Of a stretch of 33,857 nucleotides of DNA, positions 1 through 7,593 are shown one piece after another. The DNA is from Trichococcus ilyis (GTDB lineage: Bacteria > Bacillota > Bacilli > Lactobacillales > Aerococcaceae). The stretch covers positions 1 to 33,857 of the forward strand of contig NZ_FNYT01000032.1 of NCBI RefSeq assembly GCF_900109135.1. The letters run 5' to 3'. Under the pieces are notes generated by a model. It was not told the origin of the DNA and did not search any database. It worked only from the letters and a program-made list of their open reading frames with translations. Both the position numbers and the translations under genes were made by a program. Numbering within the stretch: the stretch's first letter is position 1; every line of letters begins with the position of its first letter.

Positions 1-343
1 AGAAAGTCATCTTTCTGCGTGAGCATAAGAATTTTTTTGCTTTTTTCAGAAAACAGTTTAGATGAAGACCTGCAAATGTTTATGCAACACTAGTGCCATA
101 TGGTATAAAACCATAGATCCTTGATTAAAACACATCAGGTACGGAACAAAAATGTGCCAAAAGTATGGCGTAGCACAATCCCGCAAAATGTCACACGATC
201 ATCTTTTTAAGTTGTTATATGAATGGAATTGCTTCATAGTAAGAACCTATTTGGCGCTTACGATTCATACGAATGACTTTAAAAGGTGTTTTTTTGCAAT
301 CTTAAAAAAATTAGAAGAACAGGCTGTAAGAAATGCATAACAC
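1..343. other. AT-rich region with no convincing gene
   Basis: No gene is supported here. A short hairpin (AGAAAG/CTTTCT, positions 1-16) lies near T-rich runs at 30-46 and could be the remains of a terminator belonging to a gene outside the window. A small inverted repeat, TATGGT/ACCATA with a 5-nt loop, lies at 99-115. A 62-codon open frame at 152-340 has no good ribosome binding site and a composition no different from its surroundings, so I do not call it a gene. Confidence 0.4.
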
Positions 344-372
344 TTGCTTACTTGGATTAAATAAGTTAAACT
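344..372 (+). promoter_or_regulatory. Putative promoter of the manganese transporter operon
   Basis: A -35-like TTGCTT (344-349) and a -10-like TAAACT (367-372) are separated by 17 nt. The DtxR-type operator starts 12 nt after the -10, a position suited to repression. The boxes are weak matches. A second weak pair, TTGCGG at 424-429 and TTAAAT at 447-452, also exists. Confidence 0.35.
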
Positions 373-383
373 TAAACAAAAAG

Positions 384-397
384 TTAGGCAAGCCTAA
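384..397 (+). promoter_or_regulatory. DtxR/MntR-family operator (TTAGGCAAGCCTAA)
   Basis: TTAGGC and GCCTAA form a 6-bp inverted repeat around a central AA. This matches the general pattern of metal-dependent DtxR-family sites (DtxR, SirR, EfaR type), and it lies upstream of a manganese ABC transporter. Repression by a Mn(II)- or Fe(II)-loaded regulator is therefore likely. The regulator gene is not in the window. Confidence 0.65.
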
Positions 398-486
398 TAA
401 AATAATTAAATAAACCTTATCGATTGCGGGTGCTCAATACAAAATATTAAATACAGAAAATAAAAACAAGAAAGGATCGACACATC

Positions 487-1236
487 ATGGGAAATTTAAC
501 AATCCAAAATATGAACATAGCCTATCAAGGGCAGTCTGCGATCAGAAACGCAACGCTTGCGTTTGAGGCGAACAAATTAACGGGGATCGTAGGGCCAAAT
601 GGAGCCGGGAAATCGACCTTGTTGAAAGGAATCATGGGCTTGACGCCATTGAATACCGGCAAGGTCAGTCTTTCCGGTAAACCACTGAAGGAAATGATAA
701 ACAAGGTAGCCTATGTCGAACAAAGACAAGAAATCGATCTGTCTTTTCCGATAGACGTTTTCGGAACCGTACTGTTTGGCACCTATGCAAAGCTGGGATT
801 TTTCCAGAGACCGAAGCAAAAGGAAAAGGATTTGGCATTAAAAGCTCTGGAGAAGGTCGGTATGGCAGCTTTTAAAGATCGGCATATCAGTGAATTATCC
901 GGTGGGCAGTTGCAGCGCGTTTTCATTGCGCGGGCTTTGGCCCAGGAAGCGGAGTGGCTGCTGCTTGACGAACCGTTTGCCGGGATCGATGCTTCAAGCG
1001 AGAAAATCATCATTGAACTATTGAAACAACTCCGCGATGAAGGCAAATCGATCGTGATTGTGCATCATGATCTGCATAAAGTACAGTCTTATTTTGATGA
1101 CATTGTCCTGATCAATAAAGAAGTGGTTGCCTTCGGTACGGTATCTGAGGTATTCACTGCCACAAATATGGGAAGGGCATATGGAGAAGCAATTTCCGAA
1201 ATGATCAATCTTGGGGGTGGAACAAATGCTGAATGA
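487..1236 (+). CDS. psaB: Manganese (metal) ABC transporter ATP-binding protein
   Basis: This is the cytoplasmic ATPase of a metal-uptake ABC transporter, powering import through the membrane protein encoded next. Walker A GPNGAGKST is at residues 36-44, the ABC signature LSGGQ at 137-141 and Walker B LLLDEP at 158-163. The length of 249 residues is normal for the PsaB/MntB/ZnuC group. The ATG at 487 follows an AAAGGA site. The 3' end overlaps the permease start by 11 nt, so the two are translationally coupled. The gene order ATPase-permease-binding protein is that of streptococcal psaBCA and enterococcal efaCBA. A DtxR-type operator upstream suggests repression when Mn is ample. Manganese is preferred as substrate because the binding protein resembles PsaA; zinc cannot be excluded. 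Confidence 0.93.
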   Translation: MGNLTIQNMNIAYQGQSAIRNATLAFEANKLTGIVGPNGAGKSTLLKGIMGLTPLNTGKVSLSGKPLKEMINKVAYVEQRQEIDLSFPIDVFGTVLFGTYAKLGFFQRPKQKEKDLALKALEKVGMAAFKDRHISELSGGQLQRVFIARALAQEAEWLLLDEPFAGIDASSEKIIIELLKQLRDEGKSIVIVHHDLHKVQSYFDDIVLINKEVVAFGTVSEVFTATNMGRAYGEAISEMINLGGGTNAE

Positions 1237-2083
1237 TTTCATACAAGGACTTTTGGATTTCCAATTCCTGCAGAACGCTTTGATCACTTCCATCATGGTC
1301 GGGATATCTGCCGGAATCATTGGTTCCTTCATCATCCTGCGCGGGATGTCTTTGATGGGGGATGCCATCTCGCACGCAGTATTACCGGGAGTGGCGATCT
1401 CTTATATGCTGGGGAGCAGCTACATCATCGGCGCCACGGTTTTTGGGATGGCATCGGCCGCGCTCATTGGTTTTGTCACGAAACACAGCCGTTTGAAAAA
1501 CGATACGGCAATCGGAATTGTCTTCAGCGCATTTTTTGCCCTAGGGATCATCTTGATTTCCTTCGCCAGAAGTTCCACGGATTTGTATCATATCCTCTTC
1601 GGGAATGTGCTCGCTGTCCGGGATTCGGACATGTTGTTGACAGCCGCTGTACTCGTTTTCGTGTTGATCGCAGTGCCGCTTTTCTATAAACAACTCAAAC
1701 TGACTTCTTTTGCTCCGACGATCGCAAAATCATACGGGTGGAACATCAGCGCCATCAACTATGGGTTGATGCTTTTGCTGACACTTGTGGCGGTGACCTC
1801 GCTGCAGACAGTCGGGACGATTCTGGTGATCGCAATGCTGATCACCCCGGCTGCGACAGCCTACCAACTGACCGATAAATTGCTTGTTATGATCATCCTG
1901 TCGACTGTATTCGGAACCATCAGTTCCATCGCAGGTCTTTACTTCAGCTACACCTACAATCTGCCGTCCGGGGCGACGATTGTCATGGCAGCAGCAATGC
2001 TGTTCATCGTGGCATTCATTTTTGCACCGAAGAAGGGCCTTGTCGGTCAATCAAGGAAGGAGAATCTCCAAAATGAAAAATAA
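1226..2083 (+). CDS. psaC: Manganese (metal) ABC transporter permease
   Basis: This is the integral membrane permease of the ABC-3 family (ZnuB/MntC/PsaC), 285 residues, with several hydrophobic membrane segments. It carries the family's early SLMGDAISHAVLPGVAISY region near residues 43-61. The start at ATG 1226 is chosen because a GGGGGTGG site lies at 1213-1220; an in-frame TTG at 1211 would overlap that site. The gene overlaps its neighbours by 11 nt on each side (ATPase upstream, lipoprotein downstream), so the three are one tightly coupled operon. It forms the channel that receives Mn(II) from the lipoprotein. Confidence 0.93.
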   Translation: MLNDFIQGLLDFQFLQNALITSIMVGISAGIIGSFIILRGMSLMGDAISHAVLPGVAISYMLGSSYIIGATVFGMASAALIGFVTKHSRLKNDTAIGIVFSAFFALGIILISFARSSTDLYHILFGNVLAVRDSDMLLTAAVLVFVLIAVPLFYKQLKLTSFAPTIAKSYGWNISAINYGLMLLLTLVAVTSLQTVGTILVIAMLITPAATAYQLTDKLLVMIILSTVFGTISSIAGLYFSYTYNLPSGATIVMAAAMLFIVAFIFAPKKGLVGQSRKENLQNEK

Positions 2084-3026
2084 ATTATTGCTGCTCGCTG
2101 CAGTGCTGTTTGTAGGAGTTTTGGGAGGATGCGGAAATCCTCCGGCAGATGATAAGGGAAGCGCGGATGCACAAGGAACAGCAGAAATAACAGAGGCCAA
2201 GCTTAAAGTCGTCTCAACCAATTCCATTATCGGCGACATGGTGGACAAAGTTGGAGGGGATCTGATCGATGCGCACAGCATCGTGCCTGTCGGGACCGAT
2301 CCGCACGAATACGAACCCTTGCCGGAAGACATCCGGAAAGCCAGCGAAGCTGATGTCGTGTTCTATAATGGCTTGAATTTGGAAACCGGCAATGGCTGGT
2401 TTGACAAATTGATGGAAACTGCTGGTAAAGAAGAAAATGAGGATTACTTTGCCGTCAGCAAAGATGTCGAACCCATCTATCTGACAGGAAATAGCTCACA
2501 GCAAGATCCTCATGCTTGGCTGGATATTTCAAACGGCATCCGTTACATCACCGAAATCACGCGCGTCATGAGCGAAAAAGATCCTGAAAACAAGGAAGCA
2601 TATGAAAAAAATGCAGATGCTTACATTGCCGCTTTAACGGAACTGGACAGCGAGGCCAAAAAAGAATTTGCTGATATCCCCGAGGGAAAGAAGCTGTTGG
2701 TGACGAGCGAAGGAGCTTTTAAGTATTTCTCAAAAGCTTATGAATTACAAGCCGCCTATATTTGGGAAATCAATACTGAAGGGCAAGGTACGCCTGATCA
2801 GATGAAGCAAATCATTGAAAAAGTCCGAAATTCAGAAGTTCCGGTCCTCTTTGTGGAGACGAGCGTCGATCACAGAAGCATGGAACGATTAGCAAATGAG
2901 GTGGATCTTCCCGTTCACAGCAATCTGTTCACGGATTCCATCGCAAAAGCAGGGGAAGACGGCGACAGCTATTACGGGATGATGAAATGGAACCTGGAAA
3001 AGATTCATGAAGGATTAAGCCATTGA
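2073..3026 (+). CDS. psaA: Manganese-binding lipoprotein (PsaA/EfaA/ScaA type)
   Basis: This is the solute-binding lipoprotein of the transporter, anchored outside the membrane. A signal peptide ends in the lipobox LGGC, with Cys20 the predicted lipidated residue. The ZnuA/TroA-family domain follows. The four metal ligands known for pneumococcal PsaA have clear counterparts: His78 (in DPHEYEP), His147 (in DPHAWLD), Glu213 (in TSEGAF) and Asp288 (in FTDSIAK). There is no long His-rich loop of the ZnuA kind, which favours manganese over zinc. The ATG at 2073 has an AAGGAAGG site and overlaps the permease gene by 11 nt. The length of 317 residues is typical. No clear terminator follows. Confidence 0.93.
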   Translation: MKNKLLLLAAVLFVGVLGGCGNPPADDKGSADAQGTAEITEAKLKVVSTNSIIGDMVDKVGGDLIDAHSIVPVGTDPHEYEPLPEDIRKASEADVVFYNGLNLETGNGWFDKLMETAGKEENEDYFAVSKDVEPIYLTGNSSQQDPHAWLDISNGIRYITEITRVMSEKDPENKEAYEKNADAYIAALTELDSEAKKEFADIPEGKKLLVTSEGAFKYFSKAYELQAAYIWEINTEGQGTPDQMKQIIEKVRNSEVPVLFVETSVDHRSMERLANEVDLPVHSNLFTDSIAKAGEDGDSYYGMMKWNLEKIHEGLSH

Positions 3027-3058
3027 TAAAAGAGATTCGTTGCCCTTCTGTTGTGGCC

Positions 3059-3087
3059 TTGACATTTTGAATCGGTATCGCTAAATT
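3059..3087 (+). promoter_or_regulatory. Promoter of the hydrolase gene
   Basis: TTGACA (3059-3064), a 17-nt spacer and TAAATT (3082-3087). The -35 is perfect and the -10 fair. It lies in the 131-nt gap after psaA and would give a leader of about 65 nt. Confidence 0.55.
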
Positions 3088-3157
3088 GGAGAAAAGAATA
3101 ACGGTATCAAAGCTTATCAGCTTATTTTTGCCCTGATATCAGAAGAGGGGACCATTC

Positions 3158-4099
3158 ATGACAGCAACAGTATTCACTTTCCGATCAAGCGATGGCATGG
3201 AAATCTTCGCGATGAAATGGTCGCCGGAAAGTCCCCGGAAACCGAAAGCCGCCGTCCAGATTGCGCATGGTTACGCAGAACATATCGGGCGGTATGACCA
3301 TTTTGCACATAAGCTGGTGGAAGCGGGGATCATCGTCTACGGAAACGATCATCGCGGCCACGGCAAGACGAACGGAAACAGCGGCGAAGCGATCAGTTTT
3401 GCGGATGAGGCGGGATTCGACAAGGTCGTCGCGGATATGCATGCGCTGACCGGGATCATCCAATCTGAAAACCCCGACATTCCGCTTTTCCTTTTCGGAC
3501 ACAGCATGGGCTCGCTGTTGATCAGACGTTACATCCAGCTGTTCGGGGACGAACTTGCCGGCGCAATCCTGTCCGGTTCCGGTGTCTTTTCGAACGGGTT
3601 ACTGAAGCTTGGCACAGTCGTGGCAGCGTCGGAAATCAAAAGAAACGGTCGCGCCCATCCAAGCCGTTTGCTGGACAAACTGGTCTTCCGGAACTTCAAC
3701 CGGAGTTTCAAGCCCGCGCGGACGGATTTGGATTGGCTCAGCCGGGACCCAGTGGAAGTGGATAAATTTCTGGCAGATCCTTTGCGCGGCAAAATCGGTT
3801 CGGCCGGTTATTTCCATGATTTCTTCAGCGGATTGCTGGCCATGAATGATGCTGCAAATATCCAAGCGATACCGAAAAAGCTGCCGCTGCATTTCATTTC
3901 AGGCACCGCCGATCCGGTCGGCGGCAGGTCCGGAAAAGGCGTCGTCCAGACGTGCAAAGCTTACCGGCAAGCCGGACTCCAGAACGTGAGCTGCAAACTG
4001 TATGAGGGCGCCCGTCATGAGCTTTTGAACGAACTGAACAAAGATGCAGTAACGCAGGACGTTATCGATTGGATTAATGCTCAGCTGGAGGCCCACTGA
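3158..4099 (+). CDS. Alpha/beta hydrolase, monoacylglycerol lipase-like
   Basis: A 313-residue serine hydrolase of the Hydrolase_4 (serine aminopeptidase S33-like) family, probably a cytoplasmic lipase or esterase acting on monoacylglycerols or lysophospholipids. The nucleophile elbow GHSMG places Ser116 as nucleophile, with Asp252 (GTADPVG) and His287 (ARHE) completing the triad. HG at 37-38 is the usual oxyanion-hole pair. The DHRGHGKT block near residues 64-71 is typical of the family. It starts at ATG 3158 behind AGAGGGG, has its own promoter and is closed by a strong terminator, so it is probably monocistronic. The exact substrate cannot be read from sequence. Confidence 0.88.
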   Translation: MTATVFTFRSSDGMEIFAMKWSPESPRKPKAAVQIAHGYAEHIGRYDHFAHKLVEAGIIVYGNDHRGHGKTNGNSGEAISFADEAGFDKVVADMHALTGIIQSENPDIPLFLFGHSMGSLLIRRYIQLFGDELAGAILSGSGVFSNGLLKLGTVVAASEIKRNGRAHPSRLLDKLVFRNFNRSFKPARTDLDWLSRDPVEVDKFLADPLRGKIGSAGYFHDFFSGLLAMNDAANIQAIPKKLPLHFISGTADPVGGRSGKGVVQTCKAYRQAGLQNVSCKLYEGARHELLNELNKDAVTQDVIDWINAQLEAH

Positions 4100-4113
4100 T
4101 TCGAACAAAATTA

Positions 4114-4159
4114 AAGTCCACCTGATTTTTCCAGAACTGGAGAAATCAGGTGGGCTTTA
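4114..4159 (+). terminator. Rho-independent terminator after the hydrolase
   Basis: A long stem pairs AGTCCACCTGATTT with AAATCAGGTGGGCTTT across a short loop (about 4130-4142) and is followed by a modest T-rich tail. It ends the hydrolase transcript. Confidence 0.75.
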
Positions 4160-4215
4160 TTGTATCCATTTTCCTCTGATCATGGCCGGTCCGTTTATCT
4201 TTTCTGAAAATAACG

Positions 4216-4245
4216 TTGATTAAAATTTTAATCTTGTGCTATGAT
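4216..4245 (+). promoter_or_regulatory. Extended -10 promoter of putP
   Basis: TTGATT (4216-4221), an 18-nt spacer, and TATGAT (4240-4245) preceded by TGC, giving an extended -10. The leader is about 68 nt. Confidence 0.65.
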
Positions 4246-4273
4246 GACGTAGTGCATTCATTAAATTTTAATT
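4220..4273 (+). repeat. Paired AT-rich palindromic sites flanking the putP promoter
   Basis: TTAAAATTTTAA (4220-4231) is a perfect 12-bp palindrome within the promoter spacer. A very similar TTAAATTTTAATT begins 41 bp downstream at 4261, just past the expected transcription start. Spacing near four helical turns suggests a pair of operator sites, but AT-rich sequence can produce such matches by chance. Confidence 0.35.
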
Positions 4274-4318
4274 AAATTAGAATGATGAAACATGTCATTA
4301 TTTATTTGGAGGGTAACT

Positions 4319-5872
4319 ATGGATAAAGCATTAATTTTTGTGGCGATGGCCGGCTACATGTCGATCATCATCGGTATCGGTTTTTATTATTACAAGCGTT
4401 CAAACGAAAGTTCCGATAACTTCTTCCTGGGCGGACGCAGTCTCGGACCTTGGGTTGCCGCAATCAGTGCGGGCGCTTCGGACATGAGCGGTTGGCTGCT
4501 GATGGGGCTTCCCGGCGTGGCTTATTGGTCAGGGCTGTCAGATGCATTCTGGACAGCGATCGGCTTGGCATTGGGCACATCTTTGAACTGGATCATTGTA
4601 TCGAAACGGTTGCGTCATTATTCCGAATCAGCGGAAGCAATCACGTTGCCGGAATTCTTCAGCAATCGATTCCATGAGGACAAGCGCGTCATCTTGACGG
4701 TTTCTTCCACGTTCATCTTCGTTTTCTTTTCCGTCTACGCAGCCAGCTGTTTCGTGACCGTAGGGAAGCTCTTCGCAACTTTGTTCGAAGTGCCTTACAT
4801 CCCGATGATGATCGCCGGAGCGGTGTTCGTCGTGTTCTACACGTTCATCGGCGGATTTTTGGCTGAGAGTGTTTCCGACTTTATGCAGGGCATCATCATG
4901 ATTGCGGCGTTGGCTGTTGTTTTGGTCGGAGGCGTCGTGCATGCTGGTGGTCCCGGAGCGGTCATCGATAACCTGAAAGGCATCCCAGGATTCTTGGATT
5001 TCTTCGGAATCGCAACACCGACATTAGTTGATGGTGTGCAACAAGCTGATGGCGCTATGGCTGCTTTTGGACCTGCAGGCAAATACGGACTGATCACAAT
5101 TGCGTCCAGCATGGCTTGGGGCCTTGGCTACTTCGGTATGCCGCAAGTGCTGTTGCGCTTTATGGCGATCCGTTCGGCTGAGGATATCAAGCAATCACGC
5201 CGCATCGGCATCATTTGGGCGACACTTTCACTGGGCGCTGCCGTCCTGATCGGACTGATCGGACGCGCGATGTTCCCGATGGCGTTGACGACTGCTTCCA
5301 CTTCGGAAACGATCTTCATCGAGATGGCGACATTATTGTTCCCGCCGCTATTGGCCGGAATCGTCATGTCAGGCATTTTGGCTGCGACGATCAGTTCCGC
5401 GGATTCTTATCTGCTGATCGCCGCAAGTGCTTTTTCAAAAAACATCTACAAAGGCGTTCTGCGCAAAGATGCTTCAGATAAGCAAGTCATGGCGATGACC
5501 CGGATGATCCTGATTGTTTTGGCGATCCTGGGAATCATCATTGCTTTGGATGAAAACTCAGTCATCTTCACGATCGTATCCTTCGCCTGGGCGGGCTTCG
5601 GTGCGACATTCGGACCGTTGATGCTTTTCTCCTTATTCTGGAAAAAAACGACGCGTCAAGGCGCCATCGCCGGCATGTTGACGGGCGGAATCGCTGTTTT
5701 CATCTGGAAACTTCTGATCAAACCGATCGGCGGCGTGTTCGGCATCTACGAATTGTTGCCGGCGTTCATCCTTTCCTGCATCGCAATCGTGATCTTCTCC
5801 TTGATCGGGGAAAAACCATCCGCTGCGATGGAAGCGGAATTCGAAACGGTGAAAAGCCAGTCGAAAGCCTAA
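4319..5872 (+). CDS. putP: Sodium/proline symporter
   Basis: A membrane symporter of the solute:sodium symporter family, 517 residues with about 13 membrane segments, importing proline with Na+. The GASDMSGWLLMGLPG stretch near residues 47-61 is the PutP Na+-site region of helix II, and SSADSYLL in a later helix (near residue 361) is the second conserved block. ATG 4319 is chosen because GGAGGG lies at 4308-4313; an in-frame ATG at 4292 lies before that site. The gene stands alone between its promoter and a strong terminator. Proline could serve as an osmolyte or amino-acid source. No proline-degradation genes are nearby, which favours osmotic or nutritional uptake. Confidence 0.92.
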   Translation: MDKALIFVAMAGYMSIIIGIGFYYYKRSNESSDNFFLGGRSLGPWVAAISAGASDMSGWLLMGLPGVAYWSGLSDAFWTAIGLALGTSLNWIIVSKRLRHYSESAEAITLPEFFSNRFHEDKRVILTVSSTFIFVFFSVYAASCFVTVGKLFATLFEVPYIPMMIAGAVFVVFYTFIGGFLAESVSDFMQGIIMIAALAVVLVGGVVHAGGPGAVIDNLKGIPGFLDFFGIATPTLVDGVQQADGAMAAFGPAGKYGLITIASSMAWGLGYFGMPQVLLRFMAIRSAEDIKQSRRIGIIWATLSLGAAVLIGLIGRAMFPMALTTASTSETIFIEMATLLFPPLLAGIVMSGILAATISSADSYLLIAASAFSKNIYKGVLRKDASDKQVMAMTRMILIVLAILGIIIALDENSVIFTIVSFAWAGFGATFGPLMLFSLFWKKTTRQGAIAGMLTGGIAVFIWKLLIKPIGGVFGIYELLPAFILSCIAIVIFSLIGEKPSAAMEAEFETVKSQSKA

Positions 5873-5883
5873 ACTAAAGCGTG

Positions 5884-5924
5884 AAACAAAAAAACAATCC
5901 AAAAAGGGGTTGTTTTTTTGTTTT
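5884..5924 (+). terminator. Terminator after putP
   Basis: AAACAAAAAAACAATCC pairs with GGGGTTGTTTTTTTGTTT around an AAAAA loop, ending in a T-rich tail. The A/T symmetry could let it work in both directions. Confidence 0.8.
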
Positions 5925-6073
5925 CAGAAAATTTTCGGAAAGTTGTCACAAATTTTGCAGCAACGTTTTCGCTATCTGTGATAAGCTGAAACAGCGAAGG
6001 CAGTGGGATTTTCTGTAAAAAAAAGATTTAAAAAACAAAGGAGAGATGGCTTATTAAAGGACACATCAAAGAA

Positions 6074-7159
6074 ATGTTGCACATCAGACAAACGGACGAC
6101 ACCTTGACGCGGGTGATCGGATCGGGACTGAGCACTGCGGTTCCGTTGTTCATCGGACTGCTGGCCGGAAATATGCGGATCGGGACATTCGGTGCTTTGG
6201 GCGCGTTCGCCTTCCTTTCCTTCCAGCCGTTTTCGCCGGGGAAACTGGCGGTACGCATCCTGAAAGTGGGGCTCGCCATCATGGCGGGTTTTCTGGCAGG
6301 AGCGCTCTCGACCTACGTCCCTTGGATGATACCGATCACGATCAGTCTGGTCAGCCTGACCGGATTTCTGGTTGTCCGCATCCTGCACATCCCGAATCCT
6401 GGTGCCTTCTTCGTCATCATGGTGACTGCCATGGGGACGGGGGTCAGCCTGGATATTCCGGAGATGATCCAAGCGCTGTCCTTCGTAGGCATCGGAGTGG
6501 CGGCATCCGTCTTCTGGGCGGTGTTGGCGGTCATCTTCAACAATCGCGTGCTGAACCGTCCATACAGAAATGATGCCCGGAGTTACCGGGAGCATCTTTA
6601 TGATGCTGTGGAGAACGATTCGGAATTGTTGCTTTCCTCGGTGCATCATGCCGGCATTCTGTTCCTGGCGACCTATCTGGCGCATTCTTTAGGGATCGGG
6701 AACTTCTATTGGGTGGCCGTGTCCTGCGCCGCAGTGCTGCAGGGGCGCGAACTGAAGGTCATTTTCCATCGCCATGTGCAGCGGATCGTCGGCGGCATGG
6801 TCGGCCTGGGCATCGGGGTCTTTCTCTTCAGCCTGCATTTCAGCACGATGGAAACAGTCGTGGTGCTGATCGTTTTGAACTTTTTTGTGGAATATGCGAT
6901 GGTGCGGAATTACGGCTTGGCCAACTTCTTCACCAATCCGCTGGCGCTGTTGCTGTCCAATCTGTCGAGCAGCGCGTTCGCGATGGACTTGGTCGGCTTC
7001 CGTTTCTACGGCCTGGTGCTGGGCAGCATCGTCGGCTTTGCCGGGGCCGCGCTGATTTCCTTGGCCATGGACATGTATGAAAAGGAACTGAAGCTGGCGC
7101 AGAAGTACCATAAGGACGTCCAGGATCCGGTAGCTGATGAAGACGCTGAAGCAAAGTAG
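6074..7159 (+). CDS. FUSC-family membrane protein
   Basis: A 361-residue membrane protein of the FUSC type (related to fusaric-acid resistance and aromatic-acid exporters). About six hydrophobic helices come first (residues 15-155), then a short soluble linker, then a second membrane block (about 195-345) and a charged cytoplasmic tail. The family is thought to export aromatic or other organic acids, but the substrate is unknown here. The start is uncertain: ATG 6074 has only AAAGGA at 6056-6061, 12 nt upstream, while the strong AAAGGAGAG at 6037-6045 is followed 7 nt later by an in-frame ATT at 6053. The stretch between (KGHIKE) reads naturally as coding. No operon partner is seen. Confidence 0.82.
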   Translation: MLHIRQTDDTLTRVIGSGLSTAVPLFIGLLAGNMRIGTFGALGAFAFLSFQPFSPGKLAVRILKVGLAIMAGFLAGALSTYVPWMIPITISLVSLTGFLVVRILHIPNPGAFFVIMVTAMGTGVSLDIPEMIQALSFVGIGVAASVFWAVLAVIFNNRVLNRPYRNDARSYREHLYDAVENDSELLLSSVHHAGILFLATYLAHSLGIGNFYWVAVSCAAVLQGRELKVIFHRHVQRIVGGMVGLGIGVFLFSLHFSTMETVVVLIVLNFFVEYAMVRNYGLANFFTNPLALLLSNLSSSAFAMDLVGFRFYGLVLGSIVGFAGAALISLAMDMYEKELKLAQKYHKDVQDPVADEDAEAK

Positions 7160-7196
7160 GCCACCGCACATCGGGGCTGAGCGGAGAAACAGCCGC

Positions 7197-7241
7197 CACG
7201 AACAAAGCCGACTTTTATTGCAGGACTTGTTCGTGATTTTT
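7197..7241 (+). terminator. Terminator after the FUSC gene
   Basis: CACGAACAA (7197-7205) pairs perfectly with TTGTTCGTG (7227-7235) across a 21-nt loop and is followed by ATTTTTG. Confidence 0.6.
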
Positions 7242-7320
7242 GTGAATATTCGCCGAGAATCTCCAAAACAACGTTCGGAAAAGACGCTTCAAAAAAATTA
7301 TAATTTTCTTTCCAAAATCA

Positions 7321-7349
7321 TTGACATACACGCTGTATTTGTATAGAAT
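7321..7349 (+). promoter_or_regulatory. Promoter of the speA-speB leader
   Basis: A perfect -35 TTGACA (7321-7326), 17 nt, then TAGAAT (7344-7349). Transcription should start near 7356, about 16 nt before the structured leader begins. Confidence 0.8.
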
Positions 7350-7371
7350 TTAGCTTGCATAAATTGAATAT

Positions 7372-7559
7372 CTCTTATTAATAGCCGTTGAGACGAGGGG
7401 TCGAAGATACGGTGGCAAACCAATCAATCCAATTTTTTTGCAGTACGGATTGATATTGGGTGCCCAACCTGAGCGTAGGATTATCCAAGTCCTATGAGCA
7501 ATAAGAGGAAAAGCAGCTGATAGATATCGAAGCTTTCCTTTGGTTGGAGAGCTTTTTTT
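7372..7559 (+). ncRNA. Structured leader, SAM-I-clan-like riboswitch candidate
   Basis: The leader folds into a closed multibranch structure. P1 is CTCTTATT (7372-7379) with AATAAGAG (7500-7507). P2 is GCCGT (7384-7388) with ACGGT (7409-7413). P3 is a long helix, CCAATCAATCC (7420-7430) with GGATTGATATTGG (7447-7459). P4 is TAGGA (7476-7480) with TCCTA (7490-7494). The joining segments GGCAAACC and GGTGCCCAA resemble the invariant GGCAACC and GGTGCNAA of SAM-I riboswitches, each with one extra nucleotide. The 3' strand of P1 continues into AGAGGAAAAGC (7504-7514), which can pair with GCTTTCCTTT (7532-7541). That pairing would block a terminator (7529-7559). Ligand-stabilised P1 would thus favour termination. 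Family membership is by eye only. Confidence 0.6.
7529..7559 (+). terminator. Attenuator terminator of the speA leader
   Basis: AAGCTTTCC (7530-7538) pairs with GGAGAGCTT (7546-7554) around a 7-nt loop, followed by seven T. It lies between the promoter and speA, so it must act as a regulated attenuator; its 5' arm overlaps the proposed antiterminator. Confidence 0.85.
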
Positions 7560-7593
7560 ATGCCCATTTTTTATATCAAAGGGGGAAATCTAT

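Noticed and set aside
152-340. 62-codon open frame upstream of psaB
   Set aside because: No convincing ribosome site, no recognised motif, and AT-rich composition like the surrounding non-coding DNA.
3110-3128. Small hairpin AAGCT/AGCTT followed by ATTTTT as psaA terminator
   Set aside because: A stem of only 5 bp, located downstream of the hydrolase gene's own promoter.
7372-7507. Lysine riboswitch or T-box in front of speA
   Set aside because: The lysine-riboswitch conserved segments and the T-box GGTGGNACCGCG bulge were not found; the element before the terminator is a plain antiterminator stem.
7540-7593. Longer speA starting at TTG 7540
   Set aside because: The extra codons fall in the attenuator hairpin and its T-run, and the good Shine-Dalgarno lies downstream at 7578-7585.
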